Source of the DNA: Lachancea dasiensis
Lineage: Eukaryota; Ascomycota; Saccharomycetes; Saccharomycetales; Saccharomycetaceae
Assembly (NCBI GenBank): GCA_900074725.1
Contig: LT598457.1
Location: 496,001-560,000, forward strand
Length of the DNA: 64,000 bases
Direction: 5' to 3'
Notes under the pieces: model-generated
What the model was told of the DNA's origin: nothing
Databases searched by the model: none
What the model saw: only the letters and a program-made list of their open reading frames with translations
Part shown: positions 21,590 through 30,800 of the stretch, piece after piece
Layout: every line of letters begins with the position of its first letter
Position numbering within the stretch: position 1 is the first letter of the stretch
Translations under genes and position numbers: made by a program

Positions 21590-21880
21590 TTTTTGTTCCT
21601 GTTGTAATTGCTGCTGTTTTGCAGCGACACGAAGCACTTTGGTGAAGTACACAAACTCCGGAATGTTAGCGGCATTCTCCCCATGTTCGTTTCTCAGCTG
21701 TTGCCATCGCTGCGTCAAACACAATTGTTAGTATTACCGTCTCGCGCGTCACAATTCGCGAAAACCTCGTGCGCTCATCCGAGACCTATAGCTCCCAATT
21801 ATAGCTTTCGTACATACCAAATAGCATCGATTGACTTCCTCCCTTGTCAACTGTCTTTGGGGAATCTCCATGTTTTCCAT
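17021..21880 (-). CDS. SNF2: SWI/SNF chromatin-remodelling ATPase, with one intron
   Basis: This is the catalytic subunit of the SWI/SNF complex in the nucleus. Exon 1 is 21880-21818 (21 codons), the intron 21817-21710, and exon 2 21709-17021, giving about 1583 residues. Exon 1 supplies MENMEIPQRQLTREEVNRCYL, which continues into RWQQLRNEHG exactly as in S. cerevisiae Snf2 (MNIPQRQ...NRCYLRWQ). In order the protein has a glutamine tract near residue 55-80 (encoded by a CAG/CAA microsatellite at about 21530-21605), a QLQ motif near 190-216, an HSA region near 490-560, the helicase with DEMGLGKT, DEGH and a C-terminal lobe, and a bromodomain near 1450-1540. The Q-rich start and the place next to YPK9 (YOR291W) distinguish it from STH1. 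ATG 21871 is an alternative start. Confidence 0.95.
21710..21817 (-). other. Spliceosomal intron in SNF2
   Basis: This 108-nt intron has the donor GTATGT, a perfect branch site TACTAAC (plus-strand 21727-21733) and the acceptor CAG. Removing it joins exon 1 to the long frame in phase 0. Without it the long frame has no ATG at its start. Confidence 0.92.
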
Positions 21881-22864
21881 CTCGATAAGGTTTGTGCTAC
21901 TCACGGAGCTAATCCTGCTGTGTATTTTGGTGTCAGTTGATTAAACTTGAGTTTAAAGTAACTAGATTACAATATTGTCAATATCGTCAGACATGATAAC
22001 ATGAAATATTGTAAATCTCAGCTCACTCCAAGTTAGTTGCAATCTTCTTTAGTTTCAGTGTGGTGAGAACCAACGTGAATGCGCGTCGAGAGTGTTTCAA
22101 TACGCCATCCGCTGTCTCTTCATGAAGCCATCCTCGTAACGATCACTTTTGTCCAGTTTTCCTTCAATAATAGGTAAAGCAGTCCGAACCGAGCCCTGCA
22201 CGTAACCATTTTCTAAGTCTTAGGACTAAGCATATATATACGTGTCTATCTCTGTACAGATATTCTTTACTAGTAGATGCATGTTTGAAATTCTATGTGC
22301 CAAGCCCTGGTGTGAATTTTATCTGTTAGCAATGTGCATAAGGAAAAGTGTATACGCATGCATGGCAGACAAAGAGCTGCATCATTGCGTTTCCTAGTCA
22401 GCGGGAATTATTTCAAATAATGGAGACTCTCAATAAGAGCCATAGTCCCTAGAACTCTCTTATCTGCTGATGGTCGCCACCTTGTCACCTTCAACGTTCA
22501 AGCCTCACGACGTGGAAGAGCTGACTCAGAGAGACGGAATGAAGGGAGATCATACAGCTTTGAAGTAAAGCAATATCCATTCGGTACAGTTTATATCAGG
22601 TGGGGGGATAGCTAGTGAAACAGGATGCTAAGTTAGGACGAGAGCTGAACCACAGCTTTTGGAACACATCACTACCAACGAAATAGAATGGTATTACCTA
22701 TTGGTCTCTCAGCCGCACCTAACTCATTTCAAGAGATCTTTGCCTTAAGCTGAACCACAAGAAGCGTTAGAGCGGCCATACGACGAGCATTTAAGAGCCA
22801 CAACAAGATTTATCTCTAGCTGCCCTTCCAGGTACTCATATATAAGTCCTATTTACCATTACTG
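21881..22864. promoter_or_regulatory. Divergent intergenic region of SNF2 and the GRAM-domain gene
   Basis: About 1 kb without a gene. One copy of GGTGGGGGG, the motif of the 4.7-12.6 kb cluster, is at 22599-22607. A TATA-like TATATAAG is close to the start of the downstream gene near 22842. No RNA gene was recognised. Confidence 0.4.
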
Positions 22865-23443
22865 ATGTCCGTCAATGGGTTGACCTTTCACAACGAGGCC
22901 AATTCTCCGCTGCCCTTCATACCGCTAGATAGTGAGCAAATCATATCTCCTCCAAACCTAGCTGTAAGAGCCAAAATGGAGCCAGTATTAAAAGGCCAAA
23001 AATCCGTGCGAAAATCCAGCAACGAGACCCACAGCATAATATTGGAGGGCCGCATGTTTGTCACCTCACAACGATTAGTGTTCTTAAACGCCAACTGCAA
23101 CGCCAGTGGGAGCGGCAGCAGCGTTCGGGACATGGTTGTTTTGTTTCGGCAGTTAAAACTTTCGGCAGATCAAGAGTCCCCTATAGCATTATCCATGCCG
23201 TGGTTTGGAAGCAACAGTGTTACTTTCCAATTCAAAATTCTGCCGGAGCAAAGTTCCCACAATGATCCCTGGCTCGATCCTTCCTTAGTGTGGCAGTGCA
23301 GCCTCACACTGGAACGGGGTTCAGGACCGGTAAGAGACATATTCCGTCTCCATGATATGATAACCGGCTCCTTGGCCATAGGTTTTTCCACCAGCGACAG
23401 GCCGGAACAAGATCGAGAACCTTTGCCTCAGTACACTCCATGA
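22865..23443 (+). CDS. GRAM-domain (WBP2-like) protein with a C-terminal PY-type motif
   Basis: This is a 192-residue protein. Residues about 30-180 resemble the PH-like GRAM fold of WW-domain-binding protein 2, with the signature IILEGRMFVTSQRLVFLN near residue 60. The last residues contain LPQYTP, an LPxY motif that could bind WW domains such as those of the Rsp5 ubiquitin ligase. There is no signal peptide or membrane segment. I do not recall a characterised S. cerevisiae ortholog, and it has no counterpart that I know of between SNF2 and TAF7. It converges with TAF7, with only 8 bp between the stop codons, so the 3' ends of the two transcripts should overlap. The function is inferred only from the domain. 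Confidence 0.75.
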   Translation: MSVNGLTFHNEANSPLPFIPLDSEQIISPPNLAVRAKMEPVLKGQKSVRKSSNETHSIILEGRMFVTSQRLVFLNANCNASGSGSSVRDMVVLFRQLKLSADQESPIALSMPWFGSNSVTFQFKILPEQSSHNDPWLDPSLVWQCSLTLERGSGPVRDIFRLHDMITGSLAIGFSTSDRPEQDREPLPQYTP

Positions 23444-23451
23444 GTTTGTTT

Positions 23452-25167
23452 TTAGTGGTCACCTTCGTCTCCTTCACCACCAAAAAGCATCATCATATCC
23501 ATATCGTCTTGATCCAATTCATCACTAGCCTTATGACTTCCATTATCTGCATTCCTGCCATTCATCGTGTTTGACGCATCCTCATCTTCATCCTCATCTT
23601 CATCCTCATCCTCGCCGTCTTCATCCTCGTCGTCGTCATCTTCGTCATCCCCTTCCTCCTCATTATCAGCAGCGCTCCCGGAGCGACCAGGAGCCAGATC
23701 CCCACTTGATTTGAGTTGTTTCCTTTTAAGTTCTGCCTCTTTTTCCAGTTTTTTGATACTCTCAATGAATCTTGATTTCAACAGTGGGTTCGTAGCCTTC
23801 TCTAGTTTTTGTCTAGTCTGCTGTAATGTGGTCTCCAACTCCTCCAATTCATCTTTCAAAAGTTCACTGTGTTGCTGTTCTTCATTAACCGACGGTTTCG
23901 CAATGTTGGAAACCACACTAGACTCAATTCCATCCCCGCCTGCCTCTTCAACCTCATCGTCTTCTTCGTCTTCTTCATCTTCCTCGTCTTCTTCTTCTTC
24001 TTCGTCGTCGTCGTCGCCATTGTCTTGTTCCACGTCATCGCCAGTTTCTTCAATAGCTTGCTCCCGAATTTCCTTGGGGATGTGATCAGGTACTTGTCTG
24101 TCTTCTTGCAAGGCTTGTTCCAACTCCATTTCCAGATCCTCGTGGTCATCTTCACCAAAGAGATCCGAGCCACTATCTATGGATTTTCTTCTTGGCTCAT
24201 TGCTGGCAGATCTTCTATCCAAAACGTCTTCTTCGACCAACTCATACGAAAAGTCTTCAGCATCATCATCTTGCTTTAACAAGTGCTCAACAACTTTTTC
24301 AACATAATTGACTTCCTGAATCGCCAGCCTACGGCGGAATCTGCGATTCCGCACATTGTAAAGCGGCGGCGTTATACCGTGCATATAATCATAACCCTTC
24401 TTGACAATTTGTTCTATATGACCAGCCTCCGCATCGGTGAGGGGTCCACCGTTGAATCCCCGTGTAATAGTCTTTTTGCAGTCTTCAATCTCAGTTTTAT
24501 AGTCGGTATAATGTTTTGTAACCAGGTCTTCACAATCAGGCGGTATCAGCGAAAATACATCCTCCTCATGCTCAATGGTTTTCACGCAGAGCAGCATTTG
24601 TGAGACATCGAAAGCTTTCAAAAGGTTTTTGCGGTCAAGACTCTTATTCACCTCAATAATGGTGGGCAAATTAACGAGTACGGCCCCGTATTGGTGACCG
24701 TTAATTCTCACTACGGCATGTCTTTCTCCCTTCCATTTTAGACTTAATCCCGAAAAATCCCCACTCTCTATACAGCTTTTGACAAACTCAGTTCTCACAT
24801 CTGATAAAACTCGAAGTATGATACCATCCTCGACTAACGGGTCATCTTCAATGTCCGAAGCTTCTGAATCGTAGCCCTCACCAGGTACCCGTACTGGCTT
24901 GATTCTGAACCTTGGGGCTTTTGGGGTCACGGAAGCTGCCGGACTCGAGTTCTCCGTACTGGTAAGATTGATTTTCAGCTTCATTGGGGCAGAGCTTGCA
25001 GCTTGTTGTTCTGATTTCTCGTCTTTTTTTGTAAGCTTAACCTTTAATGAACTGCCGGTTTTGGCACTTTCACCATGAGGTTTTGTTTTAACCTTGATTC
25101 TTTTACGCTGTGGCTCATCCTGACTCTTTTCGGGCCCTTTGGGATTCTTTATTTTGATCTTTGGCAT
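23452..25167 (-). CDS. TAF7: TFIID subunit TAF7
   Basis: This 571-residue protein (S. cerevisiae Taf7: 590) is a TFIID subunit in the nucleus. It starts MPKIKIKNPK, has a lysine-rich lead, and then the TAFII55 domain at roughly residues 110-290 (EDGIILRVLSDVRTEFV, WKGERHAVVRINGHQYGAVLVNLPTIIE). The C-terminal half has long acidic runs (EEEEDEED around residue 395 and DEDEDED around 530) and a predicted coiled coil between them (ELEELETTLQQTRQKLEKA). Gene order with MTF1 is as in S. cerevisiae (YMR227C-YMR228W). Confidence 0.95.
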   Translation of the reverse strand: MPKIKIKNPKGPEKSQDEPQRKRIKVKTKPHGESAKTGSSLKVKLTKKDEKSEQQAASSAPMKLKINLTSTENSSPAASVTPKAPRFRIKPVRVPGEGYDSEASDIEDDPLVEDGIILRVLSDVRTEFVKSCIESGDFSGLSLKWKGERHAVVRINGHQYGAVLVNLPTIIEVNKSLDRKNLLKAFDVSQMLLCVKTIEHEEDVFSLIPPDCEDLVTKHYTDYKTEIEDCKKTITRGFNGGPLTDAEAGHIEQIVKKGYDYMHGITPPLYNVRNRRFRRRLAIQEVNYVEKVVEHLLKQDDDAEDFSYELVEEDVLDRRSASNEPRRKSIDSGSDLFGEDDHEDLEMELEQALQEDRQVPDHIPKEIREQAIEETGDDVEQDNGDDDDEEEEEDEEDEEDEEDDEVEEAGGDGIESSVVSNIAKPSVNEEQQHSELLKDELEELETTLQQTRQKLEKATNPLLKSRFIESIKKLEKEAELKRKQLKSSGDLAPGRSGSAADNEEEGDDEDDDDEDEDGEDEDEDEDEDEDASNTMNGRNADNGSHKASDELDQDDMDMMMLFGGEGDEGDH

Positions 25168-25325
25168 TAAGGGAATGCGTGGCTTGCCGATGTTAGTGCT
25201 AATATTGTGTTCAGTTGATTATTGTTATATGGGCATATTTTTCAGGCTTTAATATCAGTTAGCTCATCGCCTACCTCGCATAAGTTGAGCTCTACGAATA
25301 ATAGACAACTGTTGCCGCACAGCTA
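25168..25325. promoter_or_regulatory. TAF7/MTF1 divergent promoter with a PAC element
   Basis: AGCTCATCGC at 25261-25270 is an exact PAC element (complement GCGATGAGCT), the Dot6/Tod6 site of ribosome-biogenesis genes. ATTTTTCA near 25237-25244 is a partial RRPE. PAC is about 55 bp before the MTF1 start. Confidence 0.6.
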
Positions 25326-26366
25326 ATGTCAATGCTTGTGAAGCGGCTACCTGAGCTCTCCAAGATACCTCACTACTATGGATATCGATATATGCTCAAC
25401 CCAGCGGTCCATAACAAAATCTTCGACAAGTTACAGCTGCACAAAACGTATCTCAATCCCGGTAGGCTGAAGGTCTTGGACCTGTATCCGGGTCCTGCAC
25501 AGCATTCTGTAATATTTAATAACCGTCTCAAACCTGCTCAGCATGTATTGATGGATGCGCGGCCGGATTTCGTCAAACACATCGGGGCTTTAATTTCAGA
25601 TGAGGAAGTCAATAGCAGCACAATTGAGCTGTACGAAGGTGATCCTTATGACTGGGACTCCTATACCAGTATGATAGATGAGCATAAAGTATTGACCCCC
25701 AGTATCAAAGGACTTGAGGCAATTCACGACGAATTTTTGGTGATGGCGAACCTGAGCGGTATGATTGGTGAAGGATTATTCATGCAATGGTTAGCATGCA
25801 TAGGAAATCGTAACTGGATTCAGCGCTTTGGCCGGGTTAAGCTGCTAGTATGGGTACAAGAAAGTACAGCTGTGAAATTGTTAGCAAAACCTGGTGATCA
25901 ACTGCGATCGAAATGTTCGGTAGTTACAGATGCTTTTACTAATACTAAATTAATAGCAACCATGGAGGGACGCAGCCCAAGGGACTCTAAGTTCAACTCA
26001 GATTTGCTAGCGAAGCATGAACCCATTTTTTTCAGTGCTAAAGACGTTTGGATGCCCAGTGGAAAGCCTATAAGTTTGATCGAAGTAAACCCCAACAATC
26101 ACCATGTCGATCTTGATAATTTCGACTATGTTACTAAACATCTACTCATACTCAAAAGTACCCCCTTGTCCAGTGCCCTTGACTCCTTAGGTCACGGCGG
26201 TAAGGAATATTTCCGATCTGTTATCCGTGACGAAAAACTGTTACAAAAATGCCCAAAGGACCTAACGGTCGAAGAATTCATGTATTGTACCAAACTTTTT
26301 GACTTATGGCCCTTCAAACCTGACATTTACATGGACTTTATTGATGTATTCCAGGACAACGATTGA
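25326..26366 (+). CDS. MTF1: Mitochondrial RNA polymerase specificity factor
   Basis: This 346-residue protein (S. cerevisiae Mtf1: 341) works with Rpo41 to open mitochondrial promoters. It is related to rRNA adenine dimethyltransferases. The Rossmann-like start VLDLYPGPAQHSVIFNN is near residue 49, followed by VLMDARPDF, and FLVMANLSG corresponds to the catalytic motif region of the methylases. It has no classical cleavable leader, as in yeast, where the protein is imported unprocessed. It is paired divergently with TAF7, and the gene behind it converges on it. Confidence 0.94.
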   Translation: MSMLVKRLPELSKIPHYYGYRYMLNPAVHNKIFDKLQLHKTYLNPGRLKVLDLYPGPAQHSVIFNNRLKPAQHVLMDARPDFVKHIGALISDEEVNSSTIELYEGDPYDWDSYTSMIDEHKVLTPSIKGLEAIHDEFLVMANLSGMIGEGLFMQWLACIGNRNWIQRFGRVKLLVWVQESTAVKLLAKPGDQLRSKCSVVTDAFTNTKLIATMEGRSPRDSKFNSDLLAKHEPIFFSAKDVWMPSGKPISLIEVNPNNHHVDLDNFDYVTKHLLILKSTPLSSALDSLGHGGKEYFRSVIRDEKLLQKCPKDLTVEEFMYCTKLFDLWPFKPDIYMDFIDVFQDND

Positions 26367-26428
26367 AACGCTTAGATGCCCAGTGACGAGAACAAAGAGG
26401 ACGACAGCACACTCTTTCTCTCATTTGC

Positions 26429-27448
26429 TTACTCATGCTGCTCGAGGTATTTGCGTCTTGATATCCACCCCGTACCTGGAATGTAAACCCTACGCAACGG
26501 CTTACCGTGTCTATCGTAAAGAGGAACGTTTTGCAACACAGGGTTCAGTTCTATGGCTCTTTCTGTTTTCGTGCAGCCGCTAAGGCCCTTATAAATTATT
26601 CCATTACAACTTGAAACTGTACTTTCGTTGCTTGACTGTTGCCTTTTCTTCCCTCTGTTGATGTAGGCCTTCCATTCCTTTCTTCCTTCCTTTGTTGTCA
26701 GATCAAATACTAAATCGGTTCCTTTGGATTGGAGATTAACAGGCTTGTACTCATCAACAAAATTGTGGCAATTATATTCTTCGCAGGGCATTTGCTCCGC
26801 CTCATTGCTACTCAAAGATGCCCCAAGTTTTGATGCTTTCTTTCTATCTTCTGGCACTTCATGATTTGCCAGGACTCTATCGTCTTTTGGGGTTACCGGT
26901 GAATATCTCTGCTGGACTTCTGACTTCCTTCGAATGAAGCGAGATATTTCACTAAAGAAGTCCACCAGCTCGTTCGCTTGCTCTCTTCCCAGCCTACAAA
27001 TCTTTTGGCTTGCAACGCGAAGCTTCCTCAAAGTATCTCCGCTATGAAAGTCAAGAAAACTATCGCTTGATCTGAAAGTCATTTTATGGATTGCAGCGGC
27101 TAGGGCAAAGGTGAGTATGAGAATTCGAATGAGACCCTCAACTCCCAGGAACACACTCAGCAATTTTTGAAGAAAACCGAATTGATAGAATTGGTAGCAT
27201 TCTTTGTGTCCATTTAATTGGGATAATTCACCCTCTAGCATACAACTATAGTAGTCAAAAATTATTTCTTGTTCGGAGCGCGGAGGTTTTAGCAGGCTTT
27301 TGTATCGTACCTTGAACAGACAAACTTCCACACCTTCCTGAACCTTACCTTGAAGAACAGAACTGTCGAAATATTTAATACAGCTAGCCATGGACTCTCC
27401 TAACGCTTTCTGATTTTTCAAGCAGTGACTGAGCTGACCCACCCTCAT
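26429..27448 (-). CDS. Hypothetical protein with one membrane segment, unrecognised
   Basis: This is a 339-residue protein I do not recognise. One strongly hydrophobic segment (LIRILILTFALAAAIHKM) is near residue 106-123, with an N-terminal part predicted mostly helical and a basic, polar C-terminal part. The far C-terminus has a distinctive block (VPLYDRHGKPLRRVYIPGTGWISRRKY) that looks conserved rather than random, and another near residue 245 (LVFDLTTKEGRKEWKAYINRGKKR). In S. cerevisiae no gene lies between MTF1 and RRP5, so it is either lost there or too diverged to be spotted. The ATG at 27448 is the first in frame. No function can be given. Confidence 0.75.
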   Translation of the reverse strand: MRVGQLSHCLKNQKALGESMASCIKYFDSSVLQGKVQEGVEVCLFKVRYKSLLKPPRSEQEIIFDYYSCMLEGELSQLNGHKECYQFYQFGFLQKLLSVFLGVEGLIRILILTFALAAAIHKMTFRSSDSFLDFHSGDTLRKLRVASQKICRLGREQANELVDFFSEISRFIRRKSEVQQRYSPVTPKDDRVLANHEVPEDRKKASKLGASLSSNEAEQMPCEEYNCHNFVDEYKPVNLQSKGTDLVFDLTTKEGRKEWKAYINRGKKRQQSSNESTVSSCNGIIYKGLSGCTKTERAIELNPVLQNVPLYDRHGKPLRRVYIPGTGWISRRKYLEQHE

Positions 27449-27808
27449 AGAGTCACTTGCTAAATTGAAAACGGTATCTGCAAAGAGTTGAACAGAGTTG
27501 ATGTACTCTATTCAAACAGAAGATATCACCAATCTAGAGTGCATGTGGAATTAGGCAGTTGGAAAGCGGAGTAAAAAAATCTGTGCTAACTTTGTATGAT
27601 GTCAAAATAATTTTGTGACAGTCGTTTTAACGTCACTATTTGAAGATTCATTAGCCTTTTTCTCAAAACAAAAGAGGTAATGGAAACTCACACCTAAATC
27701 TATAAAAAGCTTACTTTACGTAGCACCTGCGTAACAAAAACGGCTTCTAGTACAAAGTTAAAATATTAACTGCTCTCTTATGCTATTTTACATATATATG
27801 CTATCATC
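27449..27808. other. Intergenic region upstream of the hypothetical membrane protein gene
   Basis: These 360 bp are the promoter side of the preceding minus-strand gene and the 3' flank of RRP5. They are AT-rich, and nothing specific was recognised. Confidence 0.4.
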
Positions 27809-30800
27809 CTATTCTGCAGACACCGCTTTTTGGTTAAGCCTCGCGACATATTCAGAAGCCTTCGCCTTCACGTATTCTGCATTCTTTTGATCATCCCTCG
27901 CTTCTTCGAATTCTAGCCATTTGCCGAAAAAGAATTTGGCTTGCTTACGGGTAAGCTTCCTACTCAAAATTCTTTCGAAAAGATCCTCAACTTTCTTCTT
28001 GTCGCCCGCCTTGATTTCCTGATCGACATACACATTCCACAGATCAATACGCTTGGGTGTATCTGCCAGGAGCCCTTCAAACAGGGAGCGGCCCTGCTCG
28101 CGGTCACCTTTAGTGAATTCAAGCTGCGCAAACTTACGCACAACCTCAATGTGGCTGCGTCTTGGTAAGGCTCTCAAAGCATTAGCCAACACTTGACGAG
28201 CTTCTTCGCTTTGGCCCTGCCCGATCAAAAACTCACTCCAAGATACCCAAATGCCGACTTTATCAGATCCAAACTTCTTGGCAGTAGCCTTGAACAAATC
28301 AGCTGCCTTCTGGTAGTTGTTACCCATTTGGTAGATGTTGATCAGCTTAGTATGGATAACGTAAGAATCCATGTACTGACAGGCCCTCGAGAAAGCTTCG
28401 TCCAGGGTCACTTCGGTGCCGAACGTGTTTTCAAGGTTGAGCAAACCAATCCAAATGTTGAGCTTCTCGGATTCTTCCCGGAAGTTGATGGTCTTTAATG
28501 CTCGTTCGGCAACCTCGCGAGCTCTATCAACCTCACCCAGCTGTAGCTGGAACGCCATGAAGTTCATCCATATAACCGATGAGTTAGGATTACCCATGAT
28601 CATACGTTCGAAATCGCCGACCGATTCTGGCGCCCTTGTGTTGATATCAATTGTTTGATCTTCGACTGTTTGCATAGAACTCTTTTTTCTGTGTTTAGAT
28701 TTCTTATTTTCAGTGAAGTTATCCTCTTCTTCAGAGCTCTCGTCTTCTTGCGCTTGGTCTAGAATGCTAGTAGTCCAATCAAAGCCTGCACTCAAGCTCA
28801 AGCCGTCAACAGAGGGGAGTTGTTGCTCGTCCAAAACAGTGCTGACTTGATCATCTTCATCAGATTCGCTGGAGACACCATCCTTTTCAATAAATTCTCC
28901 TTCCACCAATTCCTCACCATCATCGTCATCCTCATCGACCTCCTCGTTGGTAGCGCTTGCTTCACTGTGCGAGTCTGCGGTTTCGGGGTCTTTGAAATAA
29001 GAAGCTTTCAGACCTAAAGACAGTTGCTTCTTTTCAGGTGTTACTTTCAAAACAAATGCTTTCACTTTGTCACCTACGCCGAAAATCGAGGAAAGGTCAT
29101 CTACTCTGATATCAGCAACCTGGGTTTTATGGGCTAGTCCTGTGATGTTTAAAGTGTTGTCCAATTTAATGAAAACGCCAAAATCTGTTACATTCCTTAC
29201 AGTACCTTCATATATTTCACCAACTTTGATATCGGAATAGTTCTTCAATATGTTTAAATCACCATTAACTTCGGACTCTTTTAAGGTTAGCAGGATGTGT
29301 GAATCATCGTCACAGTTCACCACCTTACCAACTACAGACTGTAATGGCTTGTAAAACTTCTTCCAATCTTTGATGTATGAGTCTGTTAGCTTACTGACAG
29401 GAACAAAGGCCTGTAAGGTGCTGCTTAAGTGAAGGAAAACACCTTTGTCTGTAACCTTTTTTACAAACGCGCGAAGAACGTCACCTCTCCTCAACTGGGT
29501 ATGCGATTTGGCATTACCGTCGATCGACTCGCTCGAGCGAAGAGACAGATTGATCTTGCCTTCATTCAAAGCAATTACTGTCACTGATATTATTTCATTT
29601 TTTTGTGAGCCATACGCGTCCTTCAGCGATTGAGAATAGTCATTTAAAGCGTCTGTGATGAATGCGACTCCTCTTATGCCTTCACCCAATTCTAACAAGA
29701 CGTAACTGTCTGTGACGTTTAGAATACGAGCGGGAAGCTTGTCACCCAAAGATATATCTTTAAAGTCCTGAATTGTATGGGATCTGCCCGATACGGTGAG
29801 AGTGTTGCGATCATAGTCTACGTTAGTGACTCTTACCTTTAAAGCAGAACCAATTGGAAAGGAAGATTCGACACCGTTGTCAAATTCAGATGTCTCATCA
29901 GAGAGATCGAAAAAGGCAACTTTTGCTTTAATTGTGGGAGAAACAGTTAACCAAACAATGTCCTTCATGATGTTGTTCACAAAGCCTACAATTTCATCAC
30001 CAGACTTTAACTTTTTGATGTCGACTTGAGCCGAACCCTTTAAATTTGAGGGTTTGGCAGTCAAGCCGAGGAGGATGTTTTTCGAAGATCTGTGAGAAAT
30101 CGGAAGAAACTTATGAGTCTTCACATCATGGTAGCCTATGACTTTCACATCCAGTACGTCTCCTTTCTGGAAGCTTGCGAGTGGGTTCTTCTTATCCTCG
30201 ATATCTTCGAAGTTATCGAAAACCTCGGATACATCAATAGCGCCGTGAAGGTTATCGGCGACTACCACGTTCAACTGATTTCTCTTAACTGCCTTAACCA
30301 TTGCTTTGGTGAATTTACCAACAGTAAAATCCTCAAGAGTTTTAATAGATTGATCAATAGGGTTGATTGCAATCGTGGCTTCCTTAGAAGGTTTGAGGGC
30401 GTTGGGCTTAGGCTCTTTGAAACTGAGGAGGAATCGCTCGTTTTTGTCATCGCTTCTCAACAGGTAAGCTGTCACAGATTGGTTAATATAGTACTTAGTC
30501 TCCAAATTGATATCCCGACTATCTGCAGCATAACTTGGCAGCACTAAACCAACAAATTGCCCATTAAAAGCAACAAAAATTCCTTTCTCAGATACGGATT
30601 TAACGTAACCATGCATAGGAGCCTGATGTCCTCTCTCCTTCACTTCATCATAAGTCGTTGGAAGTAGCGATTTTTCAGCGTCCTTCATCAGAGACTTCTT
30701 ACAAGAAAGGTTAAAAACCCTTGTTCTTCCATCTTTGTCAATAACCAAGCCGTCAAATTCGTGTCCGATTTTAATTTTCTTCAACTGAGCCCTATTTTGC

